A DNA stretch of 64,000 nt from Bradyrhizobium manausense (GTDB taxonomy: Bacteria > Pseudomonadota > Alphaproteobacteria > Rhizobiales > Xanthobacteraceae), in NCBI RefSeq assembly GCF_018130615.1, contig NZ_JAFCKB010000009.1, forward strand, positions 62,001-126,000. Reading direction: 5' to 3'. Under the pieces are notes generated by a model. That model searched no databases. It was not told the DNA's origin and saw only the letters and a list, made by a program, of their open reading frames with translations. Made by a program: the position numbers and the translations under genes. This document shows, piece by piece, positions 23,753-33,427 of this stretch. Position 1 is the stretch's first letter. Each line of letters opens with the position of its first letter.

Positions 23753-24142
23753 ATGACCACTCCCAACGAGAACCATCCCGCCTTCTCTGACAAATTATCG
23801 CATCACGGGACCTGCCGGAAGCCTGCTCGCACATCATTGCATGGCCTGGCGGGCGTTGTCGTTGCCGCAGCGGCCGTTGCAGCCTCCTCGCCGGCCGCCG
23901 CGCAAACCGACATGGAAAAACAGGCTCAATGCGAGCTGTCCGCCATCCGTGACACGCGATCGCCGCTGGCCGTCCAATACATCCGTTCGGCCTGCAACTG
24001 GCTTGCGGTCAACGGCGACTCCCTTCTTAACGCGTCCAGCAAGGGCTACTATGTCTGCCTCGTGCGGCAACTCTCGGGCGCACAGTCCAATGAAGCTGCC
24101 GCGGCCATCATGTCGGCATGCCGCACGTCCAATCCGCTTTGA
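23753..24142 (+). CDS. Small exported four-cysteine protein
   Basis: This 129-residue protein starts with a polar leader, then a hydrophobic signal (LHGLAGVVVAAAAVAASSPA with AAAQ after it) and a mature region of about 75 residues holding four cysteines (QCELSAIR, RSACNWLA, YYVCLVRQL, MSACRTS). Four-Cys spacing of this type is seen in the VF_A0006 family, which is predicted to form two disulfides in the periplasm. A moderate AAGGGG ribosome binding site precedes the ATG at 23753. No function is known. It ends 7 bp before the convergent CGS-family gene. Confidence 0.7.
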   Translation: MTTPNENHPAFSDKLSHHGTCRKPARTSLHGLAGVVVAAAAVAASSPAAAQTDMEKQAQCELSAIRDTRSPLAVQYIRSACNWLAVNGDSLLNASSKGYYVCLVRQLSGAQSNEAAAAIMSACRTSNPL

Positions 24143-24149
24143 AATGCGC

Positions 24150-25433
24150 TCAGGCCGCGCTCAGCGCGTGCTCGAGATCCGCGATCAAGTCCGACGGATT
24201 TTCGATGCCGATCGACAGCCGGATCGTACAGTCGAGCACGCCGATCTTGCGGCGGATCTCGGCGGGGACGCCGGAATGGGTCATCGTCGCCGGCAGGCTC
24301 GCCAGCGATTCCGTTCCGCCGAGGCTGACCGCGAGCTTGAAGATCTGCAGCGCGTTGAGGAATCTCTCCGCCGCCGCCTGGCCGCCGACGATGTCGAACG
24401 AGAATGTCGATCCCGCGCCGAGACATTGCCGCGCGAATACGCGCCCGGCCGGTGATGTCTCCGCGTGATGGCCGAGATAGTGCACCTTCGCCACCTTGGC
24501 ATGGTCGCGCAGGAAATCCGCGACGAGGCGCGCGTTGCTGTTGGCCTTTTCCATGCGCAGGCTCAGGGTCTCGAGCGAACGGTTGATCATCCAGCAGGAA
24601 TGCGGATCGAGCTGGGTGCCGATGGCGCCGCGCAGCGCCTTGACGCCCTTCATGACCGCCTTGGTGCCGAGCGCCGCGCCCGCGATCAAGTCGGAATGGC
24701 CGCCGACATATTTGGTCAGCGAGTACAGCGAGAGGTCCGCGCCATGTTCGATCGGCCGCTGAAACACCGGGCCGAGCAGCGTGTTGTCGCAGGCGATGAT
24801 TGGCGTGTGGGCCTGGGCCTTGCCGATGGTCTCGGCGACGCGGCGCATCAGCGCGATATCGACCAGACCGTTGGTCGGATTGGCAGGCGTCTCGACCAGG
24901 ATCATCGAAACCCGGCCCTTGCGCATGGCCTCCTCCGCGGCCTGATTGACCACCGCTTCGTCGACGCCGTCGGCAAAGCCGACCGCGCCGATCGAGAAGC
25001 GCGACAGCGTGTTCGTCAACAGAGTTTCCGTGCCGCCATACAGCGGCTGCGAGTGCAGGATGACGTCGCCGGGACGGACGAAGGCCAGGATCGTCGTCGA
25101 AATCGCCGCCATGCCGGACGAGAACAGCGCGCAGCTCTCGGTGCGTTCATAAACCGCGAGCCTGTCCTCGACGATCTCGCTGTTGGGATGGTTGAAGCGC
25201 GAATAGACGAGGCCCGCGCCCATGCCCTCCGGCGGCTCGCGACGGCCCGCGACGAAATCGAAGAAGTCCTGCCCGTCCTCGGCCGTCTTGAACACGAAGG
25301 TCGAGGTCAAAAACACCGGCGGCTTGATGGCGCCTTCCGACAGCTGCGGATCATAGCCATAGGTCAGCATCAGCGTTTCCGGATGCAGCATATGGTTGCC
25401 GATATGGGTCTTCGACGGGAACGGTTTTGCCAT
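24150..25433 (-). CDS. Cystathionine gamma-synthase family PLP enzyme
   Basis: This 427-residue protein belongs to the Cys/Met-metabolism PLP family: the catalytic lysine lies in [13 protein letters not shown] (Lys241), with [10 protein letters not shown] near the start and [12 protein letters not shown] holding the PLP-contacting residues. Alternatives are methionine gamma-lyase, O-acetylhomoserine sulfhydrylase or cystathionine gamma-lyase; motifs do not separate them. The ATG at 25433 gives a family-typical length. It is monocistronic, with 219 bp upstream to the cytochrome c gene. Confidence 0.88.
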   Translation of the reverse strand: MAKPFPSKTHIGNHMLHPETLMLTYGYDPQLSEGAIKPPVFLTSTFVFKTAEDGQDFFDFVAGRREPPEGMGAGLVYSRFNHPNSEIVEDRLAVYERTESCALFSSGMAAISTTILAFVRPGDVILHSQPLYGGTETLLTNTLSRFSIGAVGFADGVDEAVVNQAAEEAMRKGRVSMILVETPANPTNGLVDIALMRRVAETIGKAQAHTPIIACDNTLLGPVFQRPIEHGADLSLYSLTKYVGGHSDLIAGAALGTKAVMKGVKALRGAIGTQLDPHSCWMINRSLETLSLRMEKANSNARLVADFLRDHAKVAKVHYLGHHAETSPAGRVFARQCLGAGSTFSFDIVGGQAAAERFLNALQIFKLAVSLGGTESLASLPATMTHSGVPAEIRRKIGVLDCTIRLSIGIENPSDLIADLEHALSAA

Positions 25434-25652
25434 GGCCTGTCTCGCTGTTGACTGAGATCGCCGCCGCGCGTCGGAACTCGGGACGTCGTGACGCATCAAC
25501 GCGCGCGACGGCGCAAGCAAACATAGTCGTTCTGACGGCGATGCGTCAGGGCGCGGGAGGAGAATTTGCTGACGTGCTGCGCAAGACCAGGCGGCCGGTC
25601 ATGAGTCCCGTAGCCGCTCCATCCGGACTGCAAGGGAACGAACTGGTCCGCC

Positions 25653-26102
25653 CTATTTCAGCTTCAACCGATACGTCTCGTGACAATCGGTGCAGCGGTC
25701 GTTGATCGCAGTGTAGGCGGCCTTCAGGCTCGCCACATCGGTGATCTTGCCCTTGACGTCGGCGATCGCCTTCTGCACCGGCGGAATTTTTGATTCGAAA
25801 TCGGCCTTGTTTTGCCAGACTTTCGGCGACGCGCCATAGGTCGCGTTGACCACATCCTGCTTGGGATTGACCTCGAAGGTCTTGGCGATCTTGGCGACGT
25901 CAGCCTGCAGATTGGCGATTGCCTCGTCGACGGCCTTCTGGTTGTAGGGGATGTCGCCCTTCGTCATCTTCAAGATGACGGTGTACAGGCTCTTGGCCTG
26001 CGACCGCATCAGATTGTCCTGCTGGACGGCAACCTCCTGCTGCGCCATCACGGCGCCCGCACCCAGAAGAAGGGTGCCCGCGACAATCAACGTTCGTTTC
26101 AT
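25653..26102 (-). CDS. Cytochrome c556 / c'-type haem protein
   Basis: This 149-residue protein has a signal peptide (MKRTLIVAGTLLLGAGAVMA, then QQEVA) and one haem c site, CTDCH (residues 137-141), at the extreme C-terminus. That places it in the cytochrome c'/c556 group, which forms four-helix bundles. A body of helical repeats with PKVWQNKADFESKI matches. Its role could be NO binding or electron transfer. It is the next gene downstream of the orphan CoxL-type subunit (97 bp), which might make it an electron acceptor; that is speculative. Confidence 0.88.
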   Translation of the reverse strand: MKRTLIVAGTLLLGAGAVMAQQEVAVQQDNLMRSQAKSLYTVILKMTKGDIPYNQKAVDEAIANLQADVAKIAKTFEVNPKQDVVNATYGASPKVWQNKADFESKIPPVQKAIADVKGKITDVASLKAAYTAINDRCTDCHETYRLKLK

Positions 26103-26199
26103 GAGTCTTTTTCTCCGGCTCGCGAGTCGGTTTGGGGGAGGGTCATTGAGGATAGAACCCGGCCGCGGGCACTTAATTCCCGCGGGCCGAGCGGCCGTA

Positions 26200-28509
26200 T
26201 CACAGGCTGTGGCGGCGATGATGCTCGTTGATCGCGATCCACACCCGCTCGGGCGTCGCCGGCATGTCGATGTGGTCGATCTTGTATTCGCGCCAGAGCC
26301 CGTCGACGATGGCGTTGACGACGGCCGGACAGGAGCCGATCGCACCGGCCTCGCCCGCGCCCTTCACGCCCAGTGGATTGGTGGTGCAGGGAACATTGTT
26401 GGTCTCGAACACGAAGGCGGGACCATCGGCCGCGCGCGGCAGCGCATAGTCCATGTAGGTGGCGGTAATGAGCTGGCCGTCGGTCGCACCATAGACCACC
26501 TGCTCCATCAGCGCCTGGCCGATGCCCTGCATGGCGCCGCCATGCACCTGGCCGGCCAGCAGAAGCGGATTGAGCGTCTTGCCGAAATCGTCGACGATCA
26601 CATAGTTGACGATCTTGATGATGCCGGTGGCCGGATCGATCTCGACTTCCGCCAGATGCGTGCCGTTCGGATAGGTGCCGTCGGCACTGGCGAAGGTGGC
26701 ACTGCCGTTCAGCTTCGACGGGTCGGCGCCCGGCCGCTTGGCGAGGTCGGCAAAGGAGATCGTGCGGTCGGTGCCCGCGATGCGGATTGCACCGGCGGAA
26801 ATCTCGAGGTCGCCGGCGCTGGCCTCCAGCGCCTGAGCCGCGATCTCCTTCAGCTTCTTGCCCAGCTCACCCGTGGCCCGTTCGACGCAGACGCCGCCCG
26901 TCGGAATCGAAGCCGAGCCGCCGGTGCCGAGGCCTGTGGCGATCATGGCCGTGTCGCCCTGGTGGACATGGACGCGCTCGGGTGGCAGGCCGAACTGCTC
27001 GGCAACGATCTGGGCGTAAGCTGTCTGGTGGCCCTGCCCGCTCGATTGCGTGCCGATCAGGACGGTGACATCACCATTGGGATCGAGCCTGACGTTGGCG
27101 GTCTCTTCCCCCATCACGCCGCAAATCTCGACATAGCTCGCAAGGCCAATGCCGCGGATCAGGCCCCCCTTCTTGGCCGCCTTGGCGCGCTTGGAAAACT
27201 CCTTCCACTCGCCGATCTCCATCGCGCGCTTGAGATGCGCGGCGAAATCGCCGGAGTCATAGACCTTGCCGGTCGCGGTCTTGTAGGGCAGCGCCTTCGG
27301 CGGGATGAAGTTCTTGCGGCGGATCGCATCCGGCGTCATCTCGAGTTTTCGCGCGCAGGCATCAACCAGACGCTCGATGACATAGGCTGCCTCAGGCCGG
27401 CCCGCGCCGCGATAGGCATCGACCGGCACGCTGTTGGTGAAGATCGTGCGCACCCGGCAGTGGAAGGCGTGGATGTCGTAGAGGCCCGGCAGCATGCCGG
27501 CGCCGCCATGCGGGATGTAGGGCCCGAAGGTGGAAAGATAGGCGCCCATGTCGCCCATCAGGTCGCAATCCATCGCGAGGAATTTGCCGTCCTCGGCCAG
27601 CGCCATCTTCGCAGTGGTGACGTTGTCGCGGCCTTGCGCATCGCCCATGAAATGCTCGGAGCGGTCGGCCGACCACTTCACCGCCTTCTTCAGCTTGCGC
27701 GCCGCGACCGCCATCAGGGCGTATTCGCGATAGGGAAACAGCTTCGTGCCGAAGCCGCCGCCGACATCGGGGCAGATCACCCGCATCTTGTCGGTCGGAA
27801 TGTTGAGCACGTTCTGGCAGAGGATGTCGCGCAGCCGGTGGCTGCCCTGGCTGCCGACCGTCAGCGTCAGATGATCGGCCTTGGCGTCATATTCGCAGAC
27901 CGCAGCGCGCGTCTCCATGAAGCTCGCGACCACGCGCGGATTGACGATGGAGATCTCGGCGACAGCATGCGCTTTCGCAAACGCGGCGTCGGTCGCCGCC
28001 TTGTCGCCGATCGAGACGTCGAACAGCACGTTGCCGGGCTTGTCCGGCCAGACCTGCGGCGCGCCCTTCTTGACCGCATTGACGACGCCGGTCACCGAAG
28101 GCAGCGGACTCCATTTGACGTCGATCGCCTCGATCGCGTCGCGGGCCTGGTCGATGGTCTCGGCGACGACGAAGGCGACGGAATCGCCGACATGGCGGAC
28201 CTCGTCCTTGGCGAGGATCGGGTACGGCGGGCCGGTGAACGGATCGGTCTCGAGGTTGAACAGGCATGGCAAATTGCCGAGATCCCCAACCTCGGCGGCG
28301 GTGAGGATCAGGGCGACACCCGGGAGGGTGCGGGCGCGGCCGGCATCGATGGTGAATTTGGCATGCGCATGCGGCGAACGCAGCATCAGGCAGCGCAGTG
28401 CGGCCTGCGGCGCATAATCGTCGGTATAGCGGCCCTTGCCGCGGATGAGCGCGTCATCCTCCTTGCGCAGCACGCTTTGGCCAACGCCGAACTTGATGGG
28501 AGCCGCCAT
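26200..28509 (-). CDS. Xanthine dehydrogenase-family molybdopterin subunit, form II CoxL-like
   Basis: This 769-residue protein has the molybdenum-hydroxylase large-subunit layout: GQSVLRKEDDALIRGKGRY at the start, then GTKLFPYREY, DMGAYLST and the AYRGAGR loop at about residues 365-371. AYRGAGR marks form II of CoxL-like proteins, whereas true CO dehydrogenases carry AYXCSFR. The substrate is therefore probably an aldehyde or aromatic heterocycle, not CO. No FeS (CoxS) or FAD (CoxM) subunit gene is next to it, although such enzymes normally need both. I chose the ATG at 28509 because the family N-terminus starts there. Confidence 0.9.
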   Translation of the reverse strand: MAAPIKFGVGQSVLRKEDDALIRGKGRYTDDYAPQAALRCLMLRSPHAHAKFTIDAGRARTLPGVALILTAAEVGDLGNLPCLFNLETDPFTGPPYPILAKDEVRHVGDSVAFVVAETIDQARDAIEAIDVKWSPLPSVTGVVNAVKKGAPQVWPDKPGNVLFDVSIGDKAATDAAFAKAHAVAEISIVNPRVVASFMETRAAVCEYDAKADHLTLTVGSQGSHRLRDILCQNVLNIPTDKMRVICPDVGGGFGTKLFPYREYALMAVAARKLKKAVKWSADRSEHFMGDAQGRDNVTTAKMALAEDGKFLAMDCDLMGDMGAYLSTFGPYIPHGGAGMLPGLYDIHAFHCRVRTIFTNSVPVDAYRGAGRPEAAYVIERLVDACARKLEMTPDAIRRKNFIPPKALPYKTATGKVYDSGDFAAHLKRAMEIGEWKEFSKRAKAAKKGGLIRGIGLASYVEICGVMGEETANVRLDPNGDVTVLIGTQSSGQGHQTAYAQIVAEQFGLPPERVHVHQGDTAMIATGLGTGGSASIPTGGVCVERATGELGKKLKEIAAQALEASAGDLEISAGAIRIAGTDRTISFADLAKRPGADPSKLNGSATFASADGTYPNGTHLAEVEIDPATGIIKIVNYVIVDDFGKTLNPLLLAGQVHGGAMQGIGQALMEQVVYGATDGQLITATYMDYALPRAADGPAFVFETNNVPCTTNPLGVKGAGEAGAIGSCPAVVNAIVDGLWREYKIDHIDMPATPERVWIAINEHHRRHSL

Positions 28510-28764
28510 TTTTTCTCGTCCCGTCCTATGGTTGTTTTGCCGGCATATTGCCGTGGAAAAAGTGGCAGTGCAAACGACTTTAGCAATCTGCCATCCGTCA
28601 CTGCCAACCGCAAAGATGCAGCGCCGGGCCTGCGCGGGCTTTCCACGCCCGGCGTCCAATCAATCAGGCCCTCAAATTGCCATAGAGGTCTTCGGCCACC
28701 ACGACCGCCTGCCCGAAAGTCACTCGTTAACGCGCCTCGGTTAGCGTAGGGCGTTTCCCGCAGC

Positions 28765-30300
28765 ATGGCCCATGAGTTCGAGATGAGTTCGGAGATCGGA
28801 GACGTTTCTCGCCAGATGCGCGTCAGCCCGCATGACCGCGAACGGCCGGCCCCGATGCCCTGGCTGCTGATCGGGGCTGTGTTTGGGCTCGCGATCCTGA
28901 TGCGGGAGATCGTTCCGCTCAATACCGACGTCAGCTGGCTGCTCGTGGTCGGCGAGCGCATGCTGGACGGCCAGCATCTCTATGGCGACATCATCGAGAT
29001 CAATCCGCCGATGGCGGCATTTGCCTATCTGCCCGGCGTTGCGCTGGGCCGCCTGCTCGGCGTCGATCCGCGGCATGTCATCGATGCCCAGCTTCTGCTG
29101 CTGGCCGCGGCTTCGCTCTATGCGGTGTCGCGGATCGTGCGGCTGTCGCCTTCATGGGCTCACGCAAGTTGGGGACCGTTCACGATCTGGGCCGCTTCCA
29201 TCGTCACCATCCTGCCGATGCACGTGTTCGGCCAGCGCGAACATATTGCGACGCTGACCTTCCTGCCCGCGCTCGCCGTATATGCGCTCCGCAGCGATCG
29301 TCTTTCGGTTCCGCTCTGGGCGATCCTGATTGCCGGCCTGGGTGCCGGGATCACGCTCGCCTTCAAGCCGTTCTTCGCCGTGCCGGTGGGGTTGTGCATC
29401 CTGGCGAGCGCCGTTCGCGCGCGGTCGTGGCTCGTGTTGTTTGCGCCGGAAAACATCATCGCGGGCGTGCTGGTCGCCACCGTCAGCGTCGGCACCTACG
29501 TGCTCTATCCCGAATATTTCACGGTGACCTATCCGCTGGTGCGCGACACCTATCTGTCGTGGTCGATGCCGCTCTCCGTCATCTTCCTGAATGCGGCCTC
29601 GCTGCTCTTTGCGATCGCGATGCTCTCAGCGCTGTCAACGATGTGGGGACGAACGCCCGACTCGCTGCTGCTCGCGGCCGTTCTTGCCGCGAGCGGATTT
29701 GCGATCTCGTTTTTCCTGCAGCGGCGCGGCTGGGCCTATCATTCCTATCCGATGGTGGCGGTCGCCATGCTCGCGATGGGATACGCGCTGCTGGTCGCAA
29801 ACGGCGCGCCGCCGCGCCGCCGTCTCGGCTTGGCGGCGCCGCTGATCCTGGCTGCGACCTTTTTGTTCGGCGCGCAATGGTTCAACGGCAACGTCTATGT
29901 CGGCAACGTCAGGGAAGCGCTCGCCCCCCTCAAGCCGCATCCCCGGATCCTGATGCTGAGCGGCGAAGCGGCCATCGGCCACCCGCTGGTGCGTGACATC
30001 GGCGGCACCTGGGTGTCCCGGCAGGAGAATCTATGGATCCGCGAGTTCGTGCGGCTGACGCGCGAGAAGACTATCGTCGACGCCGCGACCGATGTGAAGC
30101 TGAAGGATTATCTGGCGCTGGAGCGCAACTGGCTGATCGAGGATTTCCGGAAGACGCCGCCGGATGTCGTGCTGGTCGACAATCTCCGCGACGGATGGGG
30201 CGATTGGGCACGCGCCGACGCCGAGCTGTCACGATTGCTCAAACCCTATACGCTGGTGCGTTCGGTCGACGGAATCGACGTGCTGCGGCGGAACGACTAA
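28765..30300 (+). CDS. Polytopic membrane protein, GT-C glycosyltransferase-like
   Basis: This 511-residue protein has about nine to eleven hydrophobic spans and a hydrophilic C-terminal domain (about 390-511). The first loop contains LNTDVSWLLVVGERMLDGQHLYGDI, recalling the acidic loop motif of lipid-linked-sugar glycosyltransferases such as ArnT/PMT. The HVFGQREHI segment also fits. It could transfer sugars from polyprenyl carriers to a periplasmic acceptor. It converges with the GtrB-type GT2/methyltransferase operon, and a shared glycosylation system is plausible. No known family name can be fixed. Confidence 0.7.
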   Translation: MAHEFEMSSEIGDVSRQMRVSPHDRERPAPMPWLLIGAVFGLAILMREIVPLNTDVSWLLVVGERMLDGQHLYGDIIEINPPMAAFAYLPGVALGRLLGVDPRHVIDAQLLLLAAASLYAVSRIVRLSPSWAHASWGPFTIWAASIVTILPMHVFGQREHIATLTFLPALAVYALRSDRLSVPLWAILIAGLGAGITLAFKPFFAVPVGLCILASAVRARSWLVLFAPENIIAGVLVATVSVGTYVLYPEYFTVTYPLVRDTYLSWSMPLSVIFLNAASLLFAIAMLSALSTMWGRTPDSLLLAAVLAASGFAISFFLQRRGWAYHSYPMVAVAMLAMGYALLVANGAPPRRRLGLAAPLILAATFLFGAQWFNGNVYVGNVREALAPLKPHPRILMLSGEAAIGHPLVRDIGGTWVSRQENLWIREFVRLTREKTIVDAATDVKLKDYLALERNWLIEDFRKTPPDVVLVDNLRDGWGDWARADAELSRLLKPYTLVRSVDGIDVLRRND

Positions 30301-30315
30301 CCCTTCGAGCCAGCG

Positions 30316-30915
30316 CTATTTCTGCGAGACGCCGATGATGAACGTGTAGGGCACGCGCGAATAATCGTCGCGGATCGCCAAATTGACCTTGCCGAAGGCG
30401 CCGCGCAGCACCTGATCGTAGCCGTCGTGATCCCGCACGAACTCGCCGCGATCGTTGTCGAGCAGCCATTTTGCAATGCGCGACTGCCCCTCGCGGTAGC
30501 AGCCGTCGAGCGTGAACAGCACGCCGTCCGCCTTGAGCACGTCCCTGATATCGGCCAGCGTCGTCTGCAAATCCGCATCAGCAATGTGATGCAGCACGCC
30601 ATTCATCATGACGACGTCGGCGCCGGCAAATTCCCGCGCGGCGGCGGCATCGAAATAGCGGCAATGAAAAGTGCCGAGATGACCGAACGCGCGCTGTGCA
30701 TACGCGATATAGGCCGGATCGATGTCGAAGCCGGTATAGTCGATGCCATCGGGCAGATGGCGCAGGATGTAGCCGGGACCGCAGCCGATATCGATCACCC
30801 GCATACCCGGCCGCAGCGTGAGATAATCCGCGATCGCCTTGACCCGCGCGCCGAAAAATCCGCCGGCGTTCTGGTAGGCCTGATAGAGTACGGGGTGATT
30901 GAGGATCGCCTTCAT
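30316..30915 (-). CDS. Class I SAM-dependent methyltransferase
   Basis: This 199-residue protein has motif I VIDIGCGPGYILRHLP, the acidic GFDIDPAYIAYA loop, and the ADVVMMNGVLHHIAD motif post-I. It is a standard small methyltransferase and could modify a lipid-linked sugar. Its start codon overlaps the GT2 stop by 1 bp (TGATG), so translation is coupled to the polyprenyl-phosphate glycosyltransferase. The substrate is not identifiable. Confidence 0.87.
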   Translation of the reverse strand: MKAILNHPVLYQAYQNAGGFFGARVKAIADYLTLRPGMRVIDIGCGPGYILRHLPDGIDYTGFDIDPAYIAYAQRAFGHLGTFHCRYFDAAAAREFAGADVVMMNGVLHHIADADLQTTLADIRDVLKADGVLFTLDGCYREGQSRIAKWLLDNDRGEFVRDHDGYDQVLRGAFGKVNLAIRDDYSRVPYTFIIGVSQK

Positions 30916-31991
30916 CAGGGCACCTCGTCGTGAACCTGGCCGCGCGCCTCCGGTCCGGATTGCGCGAGCAGCGTCCTGAACGGCGCCCGCTCGAGATCGG
31001 CCGCCGCTTCCGCACCATGCGGCAGCCGGCCGCGGCGGTGGATATGCGAGATCAGGAACAGCGGGCGGTTCTTCGACTGGATGTAGATTCGGCCGATGTA
31101 TTCGCCCATCAGCCCGAGCACGAGGAGCTGCACGGAGGAGATCATGACGACCAGCAACGTCAGGCTGGTCCAGCCGGGCACGGTGCCGGAGAACACCCAG
31201 CCGATCACCGCGGCGATGCCGACGAAGGTCAGCAGGGTCGTCAACAGGGCGCCGACATAGGTCGCGATCCGGAGCGGCACCATCGAAAAGCTGATCAGCG
31301 CGTCAGCGGCAAAACCGATCATCTTCATCAGCGGATATTTGGTGGTGCCGGCAAAGCGCGGATGACGGTCGTATTCGTAGGCGACCTGCTTGTAGCCGAG
31401 CCATGCCACCATGCCGCGGATGAAGCGGTCATGCTCCGGCATCTGCACGAGCTGGTCGGAGATCCGCCGGCTCATCAGGCGAAAATCGCCGGTATCGACG
31501 GGAATCTGGACGCGGGTGACTTTGGCGAGCAGGCGGTAGAACGCTTCCGCCGATTGCTTCTTGAAGCGGGTTTCGCCGGCGCGGCTACGCCGCATGCCGT
31601 ACACGACGTCGGCGCCCTCGCGGACCATCATCTCGTACATCGGCGTCAGGAGTTCCGGCGGATCCTGCAGGTCCGCATCGATGACAAGCACGAGATCGCC
31701 GCGCACGGTCGAGAGGCCGGCGGTGAGCGCCAGTTGATGGCCGTGATTGCGCGCGAGCCGGACCGCAACGACATTGCGGTCCTCCGCCAGAAGCTCGTTG
31801 ATGATCTTCCAGGTGTTGTCGGTCGACCCGTCATCGACCAGGATCAGCTCGAACTTTGCGCCGCACAGCGCGCGCGCGGCCGACACCATCTGGCGATGGA
31901 ATTCGCGCAGGCCCTCTTCCTCGTTGTAGCAGGGCACAACGATCGACAGAAACATCTTTCCAGGGCGCGGCATCTCGTCCTGAAGGTCCAT
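30915..31991 (-). CDS. GtrB/dolichol-phosphate-mannosyltransferase-like GT2 with two TM spans
   Basis: This 358-residue protein has a GT2 catalytic domain (VVPCYNEEEGL, LVDDGSTDNTW, IDADLQDPPE) and two C-terminal hydrophobic spans (about 235-260 and 268-295), as in GtrB and bactoprenol-linked sugar transferases. It would load a sugar onto undecaprenyl phosphate at the inner membrane. ATGs at residues 7 (31973) and 13 (31955) are alternative starts. It is coupled to the methyltransferase gene downstream (1-bp overlap) and divergent from another methyltransferase gene at 32144. Confidence 0.88.
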   Translation of the reverse strand: MDLQDEMPRPGKMFLSIVVPCYNEEEGLREFHRQMVSAARALCGAKFELILVDDGSTDNTWKIINELLAEDRNVVAVRLARNHGHQLALTAGLSTVRGDLVLVIDADLQDPPELLTPMYEMMVREGADVVYGMRRSRAGETRFKKQSAEAFYRLLAKVTRVQIPVDTGDFRLMSRRISDQLVQMPEHDRFIRGMVAWLGYKQVAYEYDRHPRFAGTTKYPLMKMIGFAADALISFSMVPLRIATYVGALLTTLLTFVGIAAVIGWVFSGTVPGWTSLTLLVVMISSVQLLVLGLMGEYIGRIYIQSKNRPLFLISHIHRRGRLPHGAEAAADLERAPFRTLLAQSGPEARGQVHDEVP

Positions 31992-32143
31992 CTATCAGCC
32001 AGCCTGTCAGAGGGTTGGATCGGTCCGATTCCTGCCGCCAATATTCGGCGGACTCCGGTTAATTGTTCATCAATTTTTAGACCCCCTGATGCATGATTCG
32101 AGCCGACAACCACCTCACCAAACGCCGGACAGCTGGATCGCCT

Positions 32144-32839
32144 ATGGACAAGGCCGAGTTCGATCGCTTCGCCGACGCCTATGAGGACCAGCATCGCGAG
32201 AACATCGCGGTGACCGGCGAGGGCCCGGAATATTTCGCGGAATACAAGATCAGGGCGCTCCGGGAGATCGTGGATCGCGCTGGCCTCGACGTGAAGCGGA
32301 TCTGCGATTTCGGTTCCGGCATCGGCAATTCGATTCCGTATTTCCGCCGCTATTTTCCCGAGGCGGCGCTGACCTCGTCCGATGTCAGCGAACGCAGCCT
32401 CGCATTGGGCCGGCAGCGGTACCCCGAATCCGGCAACTGCGTGCTGATCGAGAACAACCGGATTCCGGTCGAGGCCGGCAGCTTCGACGTGGTGTTTTCA
32501 GCCTGCGTGTTCCATCACATCCCGCACGACGAGCACCTGGCGTGGTTACGGGAGTTGCATCGCGTCACGCGGCCGGGCGGCCTGATTGCCATCTTCGAGC
32601 ACAATCCGCTGAACCCGCTCACCGTCCATGCGGTGAACACTTGTCCGTTCGACGAAAACGCCAGGCTGATCTTCGCCCGCGATCTGGACAAGCGGCTGCA
32701 AGCCGCGGGCTGGGCTTCATCGCGCATCCAGTACAATCTGTTCTTTCCTCGCGCCCTCGCCCGGCTGCGGCCGTTCGAGAACAAGCTCGGCTGGCTGCCC
32801 TTGGGGGCGCAATACGTCGCCACCGCACGCAAGGCCTGA
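32144..32839 (+). CDS. Class I SAM-dependent methyltransferase
   Basis: This 231-residue protein contains motif I ICDFGSGIGNSIPYF, a following TSSDVSERSLALG acidic region, and VVFSACVFHHIPHDEH. The N-terminal FDRFADAYEDQHREN helix is typical of sugar or polyketide methyltransferases. I chose the ATG at 32144; 17 upstream in-frame codons to 32093 seem non-coding. It is divergent from the GtrB-like operon (152 bp) and may be the partner tailoring enzyme in the same glycosylation pathway. The substrate is unknown. Confidence 0.83.
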   Translation: MDKAEFDRFADAYEDQHRENIAVTGEGPEYFAEYKIRALREIVDRAGLDVKRICDFGSGIGNSIPYFRRYFPEAALTSSDVSERSLALGRQRYPESGNCVLIENNRIPVEAGSFDVVFSACVFHHIPHDEHLAWLRELHRVTRPGGLIAIFEHNPLNPLTVHAVNTCPFDENARLIFARDLDKRLQAAGWASSRIQYNLFFPRALARLRPFENKLGWLPLGAQYVATARKA

Positions 32840-32938
32840 GGCTGGGATCCCGCGGCGAACCACGGCGTGCGAGAACAAGCAGCCGTGCCGACTGCCGCTT
32901 GCTCTCAAAACGCATGTCCGCCTCTGGCGGTGAATCCA

Positions 32939-33328
32939 CTACATCCCACGGCGGCTCCAGAGATAGATCGTGCTATCCCTCAGCGTATCGACCGCTCGCT
33001 GAGGTGAGAGGTAGTCGATTTCACCACGCGTCAGGCCGATATCCATCAGCTCCCTATCGCTCAGGTCCTGCAATTTGACACGCAAGCTCGGGCGCTGACA
33101 CCGTTCCTGAAACGCGAGCCAAACGCGCCTGAGCAAGCCCAGGACGCTTCGCGTCGATGCGGCCGTGGGTCCGGCAGCATCCTTGTCCAGCGCTGCAGCG
33201 GACGCCTTGAGGCGTGCTGCCAACGCCTGGTCGACCGCGCTCTTCGCTGACACGATGGAGAGATTGAGGCCACGCCTCGCGGCGTCGCCCTCAATCCCGG
33301 GTGAGATGTTCGTCTGTTGAGGTGGCAT
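32939..33328 (-). CDS. DUF1127 domain protein
   Basis: This 129-residue protein has a poorly conserved N-terminal half, then a C-terminal DUF1127 domain (about 85-115: LRVKLQDLSDRELMDIGLTRGEIDYL). DUF1127 proteins are small, Arg-rich and common in rhizobia; some take part in phosphate and RNA regulation in Agrobacterium. A CAGGAG ribosome binding site lies 7 bp before the ATG. Only 38 bp separate the gene from an upstream intrinsic terminator, leaving little room for its own promoter. Confidence 0.85.
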   Translation of the reverse strand: MPPQQTNISPGIEGDAARRGLNLSIVSAKSAVDQALAARLKASAAALDKDAAGPTAASTRSVLGLLRRVWLAFQERCQRPSLRVKLQDLSDRELMDIGLTRGEIDYLSPQRAVDTLRDSTIYLWSRRGM

Positions 33329-33366
33329 CGTACGCTCCTGCTGTTGTGCCGGCAGGGAGCGTGGCC

Positions 33367-33400
33367 AAACAAAAGGCCCCGTCCGATGCCGGCGGGGCCT
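33367..33400 (-). terminator. Intrinsic terminator or attenuator ahead of the DUF1127 gene
   Basis: On the minus strand an AGGCCCCG/CGGGGCCT stem (33374-33381 and 33393-33400, 11-base loop) is followed by TTTGTTTGG. It ends 38 bp before the DUF1127 start. It could end a short transcript from the promoter-like site at 33512-33540 or act as an attenuator. Confidence 0.7.
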
Positions 33401-33427
33401 GGTGGAAAAGGTGTCGTCGACGAAATC

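Noticed and set aside
25951-28749. A 932-codon plus-strand frame
   Set aside because: It is antisense to the CoxL-type gene and has the His/Arg/Gly-rich composition of a GC-driven shadow frame with no motifs.
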